Source of the DNA: Dechloromonas sp. UBA6271
Lineage (GTDB): Bacteria > Pseudomonadota > Gammaproteobacteria > Burkholderiales > Rhodocyclaceae
Length of the DNA: 64,000 nt
Assembly (NCBI GenBank): GCA_002440665.1
Contig: DJUX01000059.1
Location: 21,042 to 85,041 of the forward strand
Reading direction: 5' to 3'
The number at the start of each line of letters is the position of its first letter. Position 1 is the first letter of the stretch. A program made the translations under genes and the position numbers. Below are positions 56,474 through 64,000 of the stretch, one piece after another. A model generated the notes under the pieces. That model saw nothing but the letters and a program-made list of their open reading frames with translations, did not search any database and was not told the origin of the DNA.

Positions 56474-58471
56474 TCAGTTGGCTTCGAACTCGACCAGTGC
56501 TGCACCATCGGCGACCTGCTCGCCGGCCGCGTAGCAGAAGGCCTTGACCGTGCCGGGCGCGGGGGCGGTGATGGTGTGTTCCATCTTCATCGCTTCGAGG
56601 ATGAGCAGCGGCGCGCCCTTGTCGACCTTCTGGCCGGGCTGGGCGAGCAGGGCGACGACCTTGCCGGGCATCGGGGCGGTCAGCCCGCCACCCTGGGCGC
56701 CGCCGGCTTCGACGAGATGCAGGGGATCGTCGCGCAGGAGTGAGTACGTGCTCCCGTTGAGGAAGATGCTGCGCTTGTCATCGACGGCGACGACGCTGGC
56801 CATCAGGCGGCGGTCGTCGAGTTCGACGGCGAAGCGGTCGCCTTCGAGCTTCTTGCCGCGGGCCAGCGTGGTCTGGCCGTTGAACGTGATCTGCCATTTC
56901 TCGCCCTGGTAGCGCACCTGTGTTTCGATCAGGCTGTCGCCGTCGCGGAAGCCGATCAGGCGGGCGGCCGACAGGTTCATGCGCCAGCCGTCGCGGGCAT
57001 GCCACGGCGAGCAGGGGTCGCCGCTGGTCTTGGCGGCGTGCCGGGCCTGGTGCTGTTCCCAGAGCAGTTCGCCGACCGTGGCGACCAGCAGGGCATCGCG
57101 CGGTACGGCTTGAGCGGCAGGAAAGAGGAAATCCTTCTGGCGTTCGATCAAACCGGTGTCGAGATCGGCACCGGCAAAGGCCGGGCAGGCGACGAGGCGC
57201 GACAGGAAGTCGATGTTGGTCGTCACCCCGGCCACCTGATAGTCGGCCAGCGCCTTGCGCATGCGGGCCAGGGCAGCGTCGCGGTGCTCGTCCCAGACGA
57301 TCAGCTTGGCGATCATCGGGTCGTAGAAGGGGGTGATCTCGTCGTCTTCCTCGACGCCGGTATCGACCCGGACGTTGAGGCTTTCGCTCGGCGGGGAAAG
57401 GCGGATCAGCTTGCCGGTCGAGGGCAGGAAGCCCTTGTTGGCGTCCTCGGCGTAGATGCGGGCTTCGAGCGCGTGCCCACGAATCTGCAACTGCTCCTGC
57501 GCGAGCGGCAGCGGCTGGCCGGCGGCAACGCGCAACTGCCATTCGACCAGATCCTGGCCAGTGATCATTTCGGTGACCGGGTGCTCGACCTGCAGGCGGG
57601 TGTTCATTTCCATGAAGTAGAACGAGCCGTCCTGATTGGCGATGAACTCGACGGTGCCGGCACCGACATAGCCGACTGCCTTGGCCGCGGCGACAGCGGC
57701 TTCGCCCATCTGGCGGCGGCGCTCGAACGTCATGCCGGGAGCTGGCGCTTCCTCCAGCACCTTCTGATGGCGGCGCTGCACCGAGCAGTCGCGCTCGAAG
57801 AGATAAACACAGTTGCCCTGGGTATCGGCAAAGACCTGGATTTCGATGTGGCGCGGCCGAGTGATGTATTTCTCGATCAGCACATGCTCGTTGCCGAAAC
57901 TGGAGGCGGCCTCGCGCTTGCATGAGGCAAGGGCATCGGGGAAATCCTCGCTCTTCTCCACCAGACGCATGCCCTTGCCGCCACCGCCGGCGGCAGCCTT
58001 GATCAGCACCGGGTAGCCGATCAGGTCGGCTTCCTTGTGCAGTAGTTCAGGCGTCTGATCGTCGCCGTGGTAACCCGGTGTCAGCGGCACGGCGGCGCTG
58101 CCCATCAGCTTCTTGGCTTCGGATTTCGAGCCCATGGCGCGGATCGCCGAAGCCGGCGGGCCGATGAAGGTGATGCCGCTGGCGGCACAGGCTTCGGAGA
58201 AATCGGCATTCTCGGAGAGGAAACCATAGCCGGGATGCACGGCCTGGGCGCCGGTCCGTTTGGCGGCGTCGAGAATCTTGTCGGCGACCAGATAGGACTC
58301 GCGGGCGGCGGCCGGGCCGAGCAGCACGGCTTCGTCGGCGAGGCGGACATGGCGGGCGTTGGCATCGGCCTCGGAATAGACGGCGACGGTGCGGATGCCC
58401 ATGCGGCGGGCGGTCTTGATGACGCGGCAGGCTATTTCCCCGCGATTGGCGATCAGGATTTTGTTGAACAT
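56474..58471 (-). CDS. liuD: Methylcrotonyl-CoA carboxylase biotin-containing subunit
   Basis: 665 residues: biotin carboxylase domain (KILIANRGEIACRVIKTA, AAAGGGGKGMRLVE, MNTRLQVEHPVTEMITGQDLVEWQ) and a C-terminal biotinyl domain with EAMKMEH, whose Lys carries biotin. The subunit type is shared by propionyl-, geranyl- and 3-methylcrotonyl-CoA carboxylases; the adjacent hydratase, carboxyltransferase and HMG-CoA lyase point to methylcrotonyl-CoA. It is the last carboxylase gene before the ParDE insert. Confidence 0.88.
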   Translation of the reverse strand: MFNKILIANRGEIACRVIKTARRMGIRTVAVYSEADANARHVRLADEAVLLGPAAARESYLVADKILDAAKRTGAQAVHPGYGFLSENADFSEACAASGITFIGPPASAIRAMGSKSEAKKLMGSAAVPLTPGYHGDDQTPELLHKEADLIGYPVLIKAAAGGGGKGMRLVEKSEDFPDALASCKREAASSFGNEHVLIEKYITRPRHIEIQVFADTQGNCVYLFERDCSVQRRHQKVLEEAPAPGMTFERRRQMGEAAVAAAKAVGYVGAGTVEFIANQDGSFYFMEMNTRLQVEHPVTEMITGQDLVEWQLRVAAGQPLPLAQEQLQIRGHALEARIYAEDANKGFLPSTGKLIRLSPPSESLNVRVDTGVEEDDEITPFYDPMIAKLIVWDEHRDAALARMRKALADYQVAGVTTNIDFLSRLVACPAFAGADLDTGLIERQKDFLFPAAQAVPRDALLVATVGELLWEQHQARHAAKTSGDPCSPWHARDGWRMNLSAARLIGFRDGDSLIETQVRYQGEKWQITFNGQTTLARGKKLEGDRFAVELDDRRLMASVVAVDDKRSIFLNGSTYSLLRDDPLHLVEAGGAQGGGLTAPMPGKVVALLAQPGQKVDKGAPLLILEAMKMEHTITAPAPGTVKAFCYAAGEQVADGAALVEFEAN

Positions 58472-58473
58472 GT

Positions 58474-59259
58474 TTATTCCCCAATCCAGTTGGGCTGACG
58501 TTTGTCGAGGAAGGCAGCGATGCCTTCGCGGGCTTCCGGCGTGGCGCGCAAGCGGGCGATGCGGTGGGCCGTGTCTTCGACCACGTGGTCGTTGATCGGC
58601 TGGTTGCCGACGGCGCGGATCAGCTCCTTGGCGGCGGCTTGGGCCAGCGGACCGCCCTGAATCAGCGCGTCGACGATTTCCTTGACCTTGGCGTCGAGTT
58701 GCTCCGGCGCGACGGCTTCATGGACAAGGCCGATTTCGCGGGCGCGGGCGGCGTCGATGCGTTCGGCCGACTGGAAGTAGCGGTAGGCCTGGCGGGCGCC
58801 GATGGCACGCAGCACGTAGGGTGAGATCGCCGAGGGGATGATGCCGAACTTGACCTCGGAGGTGGCGAACACCGCCCTGGTCGAGGCGATGGCGATGTCG
58901 CAGGCCGATGCCAGTCCCATGCCGCCGCCCAGCGCGGCGCCCTGGACGCGGGCGATGGTCGGCTTCTTCATTTCCGCCAGCGTGCGCAGCATGCCGGCCA
59001 GGGCACGGGCGTCGTTGAGATTGTCGTCGACGCCGTTGTTGGCGGCGCGCTTCATCCAGTTGAGGTCGGCACCGGCCGAGAAGCTTTTGCCGCGCCCCGC
59101 GAGGACGACGATGCGGACACCCGGGTCGGCATCGAGGGCGACGCAGGCGGCGGTCAGTTCGGCGATCAGGTTTTCGTCGAAGGCGTTGTGCAGGTCGGGC
59201 CGGTTCATCCAGATCGTCGCGACCGGGCCGTTCAGTTCTATTTCGAGGGTCATGAACAT
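58474..59259 (-). CDS. liuC: Methylglutaconyl-CoA hydratase-like enoyl-CoA hydratase
   Basis: 261 residues of the crotonase fold: RIVVLAGRGKSFSAGADLNWMKRAA and RVQGAALGGGMGLASACDIAIA form the oxyanion hole. AIGARQAYRYFQSAERIDAARAREIGLV is the expected later region. Start at ATG 59259 with ribosome site aaggagcgacc. Position between the two carboxylase subunits supports hydration of methylglutaconyl-CoA in leucine degradation. It overlaps none of its neighbours; gaps are two and nine bases. Confidence 0.85.
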   Translation of the reverse strand: MFMTLEIELNGPVATIWMNRPDLHNAFDENLIAELTAACVALDADPGVRIVVLAGRGKSFSAGADLNWMKRAANNGVDDNLNDARALAGMLRTLAEMKKPTIARVQGAALGGGMGLASACDIAIASTRAVFATSEVKFGIIPSAISPYVLRAIGARQAYRYFQSAERIDAARAREIGLVHEAVAPEQLDAKVKEIVDALIQGGPLAQAAAKELIRAVGNQPINDHVVEDTAHRIARLRATPEAREGIAAFLDKRQPNWIGE

Positions 59260-59268
59260 GGTCGCTCC

Positions 59269-60876
59269 TTACATCCGGAAAATGCCGAACTTCGTTTCTT
59301 CGGCCGGCGCGTTCATCGATGCCGAGAGACCAAGCCCCAGCACGCGGCGGGTATCGGCCGGGTCGATGATGCCGTCGTCCCACAGCCGCGCCGAGGCGTA
59401 GTAGGGATGGCCCTGCGTTTCATACTGTTCGCGGATCGGTGCCTTGAAGGCGGCTTCCTCCTCGGCGCTCCAGGTCTTGCCGGCCGCCTCGATGCCGTCG
59501 CGCTTGACGGTGGCCAGCACGCCGGCCGCCTGTTCGCCGCCCATCACCGAGATGCGGGCGTTCGGCCACATCCACAGAAAGCGCGGCGAGTAGGCGCGGC
59601 CGCACATGCCGTAGTTGCCGGCGCCGAACGAGCCGCCGATGACGACGGTGAATTTCGGCACTTTCGCCGTCGCCACTGCTGTCACCATCTTGGCGCCATC
59701 GCGGGCGATGCCGCCGTTTTCATACTTGCGGCCGACCATGAAGCCGGTGATGTTCTGCAGGAAAACGAGCGGAATGCCGCGCTGGGCGCACAGTTCGATG
59801 AAGTGGGCACCTTTCAGGGCCGATTCGCTGAACAGGATGCCGTTGTTGGCGACGATGCCGACCGGGTAGCCGTAAATCCGCGCAAAACCGCAGACCAGCG
59901 TGGTGCCGTAGCGCGCCTTGAATTCGTCGAAATCGGAACCGTCGACGATGCGGGCGATGATTTCGCGGACGTCGAAGGGTTTCTTGCTGTCGCTCGGAAT
60001 GACGCCGTACAACTCTTCGGCAGAGAAGAGGGGATCGACAGTTGCGGTCAACGCCACCGACGGGGCCTTTTTCCAGTTCAGGTCCTTGACGATGCGCCGC
60101 GCGATGGCCAGCGCATGGGCGTCGTTCTCGGCCAGATGATCGACGACGCCGGAAATGCGCGTATGCACGTCGGCGCCGCCGAGATCTTCGGCCGAGACGA
60201 CTTCACCGGTCGCCGCCTTGACCAGCGGAGGGCCGCCCAAGAAGATGGTGCCCTGATTCTTGACGATGATCGACTCGTCGCACATGGCCGGCACGTAGGC
60301 GCCGCCGGCCGTGCACGAACCCATGACGGCGGCGATCTGCGGAATGCCTTGGGCCGACAGGTTGGCCTGGTTGAAGAAGATGCGGCCGAAATGCTCCTTG
60401 TCCGGGAAAACCTCGTCCTGCATGGGCAGGAAGGCGCCGCCGGAATCGACCAGATAGACACAGGGCAGCCGGTTTTCCAGGGCGATTTCCTGGGCACGCA
60501 GGTGCTTTTTGACGGTCAGCGGGTAATAGGTGCCGCCCTTCACGGTCGCATCGTTGGCGACGACCATGCATTCGACGCCATTGACCCGGCCGATGCCGGC
60601 GATCACCGACGCCGCCGGCACGTCTCCACCATACATGCCATAGGCCGCGAACTGGCCGATTTCGAGGAAGGGTGTGCCGGGGTCGAGCAGGCCATTGACC
60701 CGCTCGCGCGGCAGCAGCTTGCCGCGCGCCAGGTGCTTCTGGCGCGCCGCTTCGGGGCCGCCGAGGGCGATCTTCTCGACCTTTTCATGCAAGTCGGCGA
60801 CGACCGTCTGCATGGCTGCCGCGTTGGCCTGAAAGTCCGCCGAACGCGGATTGAGTTGGGTTTTAAGTTGGGTCAT
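59269..60876 (-). CDS. liuB: Methylcrotonyl-CoA carboxylase carboxyltransferase subunit
   Basis: 535 residues of the carboxyltransferase family: FAAYGMYGGDVPAASVIAGIG near residue 80, the N-terminal half AVMGSCTAGGAYVPAMCDE near residue 190 and FGAGNYGMCGRAYSPRFLWMWPNARISVMGGEQAAGVL in the C half. Paired with liuD it carboxylates 3-methylcrotonyl-CoA. Start has ribosome site gcgaggagac. A dispersed element copy is at 60038-60073. Confidence 0.9.
   Translation of the reverse strand: MTQLKTQLNPRSADFQANAAAMQTVVADLHEKVEKIALGGPEAARQKHLARGKLLPRERVNGLLDPGTPFLEIGQFAAYGMYGGDVPAASVIAGIGRVNGVECMVVANDATVKGGTYYPLTVKKHLRAQEIALENRLPCVYLVDSGGAFLPMQDEVFPDKEHFGRIFFNQANLSAQGIPQIAAVMGSCTAGGAYVPAMCDESIIVKNQGTIFLGGPPLVKAATGEVVSAEDLGGADVHTRISGVVDHLAENDAHALAIARRIVKDLNWKKAPSVALTATVDPLFSAEELYGVIPSDSKKPFDVREIIARIVDGSDFDEFKARYGTTLVCGFARIYGYPVGIVANNGILFSESALKGAHFIELCAQRGIPLVFLQNITGFMVGRKYENGGIARDGAKMVTAVATAKVPKFTVVIGGSFGAGNYGMCGRAYSPRFLWMWPNARISVMGGEQAAGVLATVKRDGIEAAGKTWSAEEEAAFKAPIREQYETQGHPYYASARLWDDGIIDPADTRRVLGLGLSASMNAPAEETKFGIFRM
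60038..60073 (-). repeat. Dispersed element, copy in liuB
   Basis: Minus strand: GAAAAAGGCCCC, then CGTTGACCGCAACTG. The second A/T tract is lost. Confidence 0.6.
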
Positions 60877-60932
60877 GTCTCCTCGCTTTTAAGTCGTTTG
60901 TGGTTTCCCAACGGGTCATGCGGAATGTTGCG

Positions 60933-61532
<600 letters not shown>

Positions 61533-61539
61533 GTCGACC

Positions 61540-62154
61540 TCAGAAACCGCCGGTTTCCAGCCACTTTTCGATCTGCGGCAGGCGGTCGGCGCCAAAGAAG
61601 GCTTCGCCGTCGATGATCACGTGCGGCGAGCCGAAGATCCCGGCTTTCATCGCGTTATCGACTTCGTCCTTGAGGCGGGCCTTGATCTCCGGGCTTTGCA
61701 GCGCGCTTTCCAGACTGCTGCGGTCGACCCCCGCATCGGTGGCAATTTCGAGCACGGTTTGCGGGGCCGAAATGTCGCGGTCTTCGACGAACAGCGCGCG
61801 ATAGGCGGCATGGGCAAAGCGGCGGGCCAGCGCGCAATCCTGGCCGTGCAGCCAGTAAAAGGCGCGGGCAGCGTTTTGCGTCGGCAGCGGAAAATGCGTC
61901 GGGTGCCGGTAGGGAACACCCATGAAGCGCGCCGAGCGCTCGAAGTCGAGCCGCCAGTAGGCAGCCTTGGCGGAGGTCTGCAAGGTCAACGGCACGCTGC
62001 CGGTAGCCTGGAAGACGACGCCGAGTAGGATCGGATGCCAGTGCACCCGGCGGCCGAAACGCGCGGCCAATTCGTCGATGCGCTCGCTCAGCAGGTAGCC
62101 GTAAGGGCTGGAGAAATCGAAATAGAAATCGATGGGGGCTGCGGGTTCGGTCAT
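61540..62154 (-). CDS. 2-hydroxychromene-2-carboxylate isomerase-like DsbA-fold protein
   Basis: 204 residues from ATG 62154 (ribosome site ggagacaac). IDFYFDFSSPYGYLLSERID and GIFGSPHVIIDGEAFFGADRL are typical of the glutathione-dependent isomerase/DsbA-like group (kappa GST relatives). No CXXC motif is present, which excludes DsbA itself. The substrate is not predictable; related enzymes act in naphthalene breakdown. A dispersed element copy lies at 61714-61749. Confidence 0.85.
   Translation of the reverse strand: MTEPAAPIDFYFDFSSPYGYLLSERIDELAARFGRRVHWHPILLGVVFQATGSVPLTLQTSAKAAYWRLDFERSARFMGVPYRHPTHFPLPTQNAARAFYWLHGQDCALARRFAHAAYRALFVEDRDISAPQTVLEIATDAGVDRSSLESALQSPEIKARLKDEVDNAMKAGIFGSPHVIIDGEAFFGADRLPQIEKWLETGGF
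61714..61749 (-). repeat. Dispersed element, copy in isomerase gene
   Basis: Minus strand: GAAATTGCC, then GGTCGACCGCAGCAG. The second tract is lost. Confidence 0.6.
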
Positions 62155-62184
62155 GCGTTGTCTCCTCGGTGAGACGGTCGCGGG

Positions 62185-62220
62185 CATTTTTGGTCTTTTT
62201 TGCCCGTCGACCGCAACAGT
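62185..62220 (+). repeat. Dispersed element upstream of isomerase gene
   Basis: CATTTTTGGTC, T6 (62196-62201), GCC, then CGTCGACCGCAACAGT. Near-identical to the copy at 36294. Confidence 0.9.
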
Positions 62221-62282
62221 TGTCTAATCGGCTGGCACGGTGCGGGTCGAGTCGCGGATCATTTCCTGTTCCTGCTTCAGCA

Positions 62283-63200
62283 TCATTGTCTTGTCTCCAG
62301 GGAAAGCTTTTTTTGCTGCGTGGTCAGCCAGACACCAGCGATGACCAGCAGGCCGCCGAACAGCACCGGCAGGCCGAGCCGCTCGTCGAGCAGGAGGGCC
62401 GCCTGCAGTACGGCGAAAACCGGCACCAGGTTGATGAATACCGAGGCGTGGCCGGCACCGAGCTTATGCACCGCATCGATAAACCACGTGTAGGCGATGG
62501 CAGTGCCGAAAATGGCCAGGAAGAACATGCTCGTCCACACCCGCCACGACCAGGCTGCCGGCTCGATGTCGCCCTGCACCAGCGCCGCCAATCCGAGCAG
62601 CAGGGCGCCGACCAGGCTGCCGTGCAAAGTCGTGGCGAGCGGCGACAACGTCTTCGTCGCCTGCCGGCCGATGAAGGTATAGGCCGTCCAGCTCACCACG
62701 CAGCCGACGATCAGCCACTCGCCGAGGCCGACCGTGCCGTGCAGCAGCGCCAGCGGGTCGCCGTTGCCGATCACCGTCAGGCAGCCGGCGAGGGCGATGG
62801 CGCTGCCCAGCGCCTTGCGTGGCGTCATGCGTTCCTGGCCGAACAGCCAGGCAGCGATGACGACCATGACCGGGTTGAGCGCGACGACCAGCGCCCCGCG
62901 CCCGGCCGAAATGCGTTGCAGGCCGAAGAAGAAGCAGAGGCCGTAGAGAAAGATGCCGAAAAAGCCGAGTCCGCACACCACGCCCCATTCGCGGCTGGTC
63001 TGCGGCAGCGGAATGCCGTTGCCGGCCAGTAGCGCCACGCCAGCCAGCGCCAGCCCGGCGATCACGAAGCGAATCGCGGCGATGGCCAGCGGCGCCGACA
63101 ATTCCTGCGCGATGATGCGCCCGGCGATCCAGGTACCTCCCCACATGAACATGGTGGCGACGAGTTTGGCGTAGGTGAGCGAACGGGCCTGTTGCGGCAA
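62283..63200 (-). CDS. EamA-family exporter
   Basis: 305 residues with ten hydrophobic helices, two EamA repeats (MFMWGGTWIAGRIIAQEL and VVSWTAYTFIGRQATKTL). Such DMT exporters move amino acids or metabolites. The inferred TTG start at 63200 directly follows the thiolase TAA. The 128-base gap to the isomerase start contains a strong dispersed element (62185-62220). Confidence 0.85.
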   Translation of the reverse strand: MPQQARSLTYAKLVATMFMWGGTWIAGRIIAQELSAPLAIAAIRFVIAGLALAGVALLAGNGIPLPQTSREWGVVCGLGFFGIFLYGLCFFFGLQRISAGRGALVVALNPVMVVIAAWLFGQERMTPRKALGSAIALAGCLTVIGNGDPLALLHGTVGLGEWLIVGCVVSWTAYTFIGRQATKTLSPLATTLHGSLVGALLLGLAALVQGDIEPAAWSWRVWTSMFFLAIFGTAIAYTWFIDAVHKLGAGHASVFINLVPVFAVLQAALLLDERLGLPVLFGGLLVIAGVWLTTQQKKLSLETRQ

Positions 63201-64000
63201 TTACAGCATTTCCACCGCCAGCGCCGTCGCTTCCCCGCCGCCGATGCACAGGCTGGCGACACCGCGCTTCAGCCCGTACTTCTTCAGCGCCCCGAGCAGC
63301 GTGACGACGATGCGCGCTCCGGACGCCCCGATCGGGTGGCCGAGCGCACAGGCGCCGCCATGAATGTTGACCTTGGCCGGGTCGAGCTTGAGATCGTGCA
63401 GCGAAGCCATGGTGACGACGGCAAAGGCCTCGTTGATTTCATACAGATCGACATCGGCAGCGGTCCACCCGGTCTTGGCGAACAATTTCTGCATCGCCCC
63501 GACCGGGGCCGAGGGAAAGAGGGCCGGCACGCCGGCGTTGGTCGTATGACCGACGATGCGGGCAATCGGCTGCAGGCCGAGGGCGGCAGCTTGCGAAGCG
63601 CGCATCAGCACCATGGCGGCGGCGCCGTCGGAAATCGACGAGGAATTGGCCGGGGTTACTGTGCCGTCCTTCCTGAAAGCCGGCTTGAGCGAGGGGATTT
63701 TTTCAACGTTGACCGCAAACGGGCCTTCGTCCTTGTCGATCACGACATCGCCCTTGCGCCCGGCAACGGTCGTCGGCGCGATTTCCCAGGCGAAGCTGCC
63801 GTTGTTGCTGGCTTCGATGGCACGGGTGGTCGAGCGGATGGCGAATTCGTCCTGCGCTTCACGGGTGAAGCCATAGGTGGTCGCGCATTCTTCGGCGAAG
63901 GTACCCATCAGGCGCCCGCGGTTTTCCTTCGAGTAAGCGTCTTCCAGCCCGTCGAGGAACATGTGGTCGATGATCTGACCATGGCCGAGGCGATAACCGC
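63201..64000 (-). CDS. Acetyl-CoA C-acetyltransferase, partial (cut by window edge)
   Basis: The frame is open to the end of the window. The visible part, about 265 residues, is the C-terminal portion of a thiolase: NEAFAVVTMASL, GGACALGHPIGASGARIVVTLL (catalytic His) and SLCIGGGEATALAVEML (catalytic Cys). It would condense or split acetoacetyl-CoA, in keeping with HMG-CoA lyase nearby. The N terminus lies beyond the window. It contains a dispersed element copy (63687-63722). Confidence 0.92.
   Translation of the reverse strand, partial: GYRLGHGQIIDHMFLDGLEDAYSKENRGRLMGTFAEECATTYGFTREAQDEFAIRSTTRAIEASNNGSFAWEIAPTTVAGRKGDVVIDKDEGPFAVNVEKIPSLKPAFRKDGTVTPANSSSISDGAAAMVLMRASQAAALGLQPIARIVGHTTNAGVPALFPSAPVGAMQKLFAKTGWTAADVDLYEINEAFAVVTMASLHDLKLDPAKVNIHGGACALGHPIGASGARIVVTLLGALKKYGLKRGVASLCIGGGEATALAVEML
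63687..63722 (+). repeat. Dispersed element, copy in thiolase gene
   Basis: GAGCGAGGGGATTTTTTCAA, then CGTTGACCGCAAACGG. T6 at 63698-63703. Confidence 0.75.

Overview
The window is a 64 kb stretch of high-GC chromosome from a betaproteobacterium, most likely Rhodocyclales (Dechloromonas/Azonexus-like). This rests on gene content and order (def-fmt-htpX-rsmB-DUF4390-ntrYX-trkAH-hemE-priA), a TorF-type porin next to glnK-amtB, an SAH riboswitch before metH, and a liu-type acyl-CoA cluster. It reads as core chromosome. There is no phage, transposase, rRNA operon or CRISPR array. Several signals suggest a position near the replication origin: five parS-like palindromes (GTTTCACGTGAAAC and one-mismatch variants) and a DnaA-box cluster between hemE and priA.

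Layout. 1-5 kb: peptide deformylase end, fmt, htpX, a SpeD-type decarboxylase, a secreted S1/P1 nuclease, rsmB, DUF4390. 5-11.5 kb: ntrY, an ntrX with a degenerate AAA+ domain, trkA-trkH. 11.5-16 kb: hemE, the DnaA-box intergenic region, priA, an MFS exporter. 16-20 kb: MOSC protein, ROK sugar kinase, methyltransferase-like protein, DUF1840, cytochrome c, amidase. 20-25 kb: murB, then metH under an SAH riboswitch, and a BamE-like lipoprotein. 25-28.6 kb: rhodanese, Bcr/CflA exporter, comM, ubiK. 28.7-31.7 kb: porin-glnK-amtB behind NtrC sites and a sigma-54 promoter. 31.8-36 kb: pldA, a PAS-GGDEF cyclase, purU, thrH. 36.06-36.57 kb: a large non-coding imperfect inverted repeat. 36.6-46.9 kb: ABC-F ATPase, mutY, flavin reductase, tRNA-Gly(CCC), two membrane proteins, plsB, chrA. 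46.9-51.1 kb: Lon-N protein, ubiX, a Gx transporter/NusG-II pair, rapZ, an M20 amidohydrolase. 51-55 kb: RHH protein, DJ-1/PfpI protein, MBL hydrolase, two DUF1289 proteins, an unknown protein. 54.4-64 kb: HMG-CoA lyase, a lipoprotein and ParDE-like pair, the carboxylase/hydratase genes liuD-liuC-liuB, a LOG protein, an isomerase, an EamA exporter and a thiolase, which together suggest leucine/isovalerate degradation to acetyl-CoA and acetoacetate.

The most unusual signal is not a gene. A roughly 36-bp element recurs about 26 times on both strands, inside genes and between them. It has two A/T tracts about one helical turn apart, three spacer bases, then GGTCGACCGCAACAGG. The 12-base core GTCGACCGCAAC alone occurs nine times exactly, where about 0.02 would be expected from base composition. 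Copies inside genes leave the reading frame open, so it behaves like a selected chromosomal signal (for nucleoid organisation, segregation, recombination or DNA uptake) rather than an insertion. I know of no described system with this sequence.
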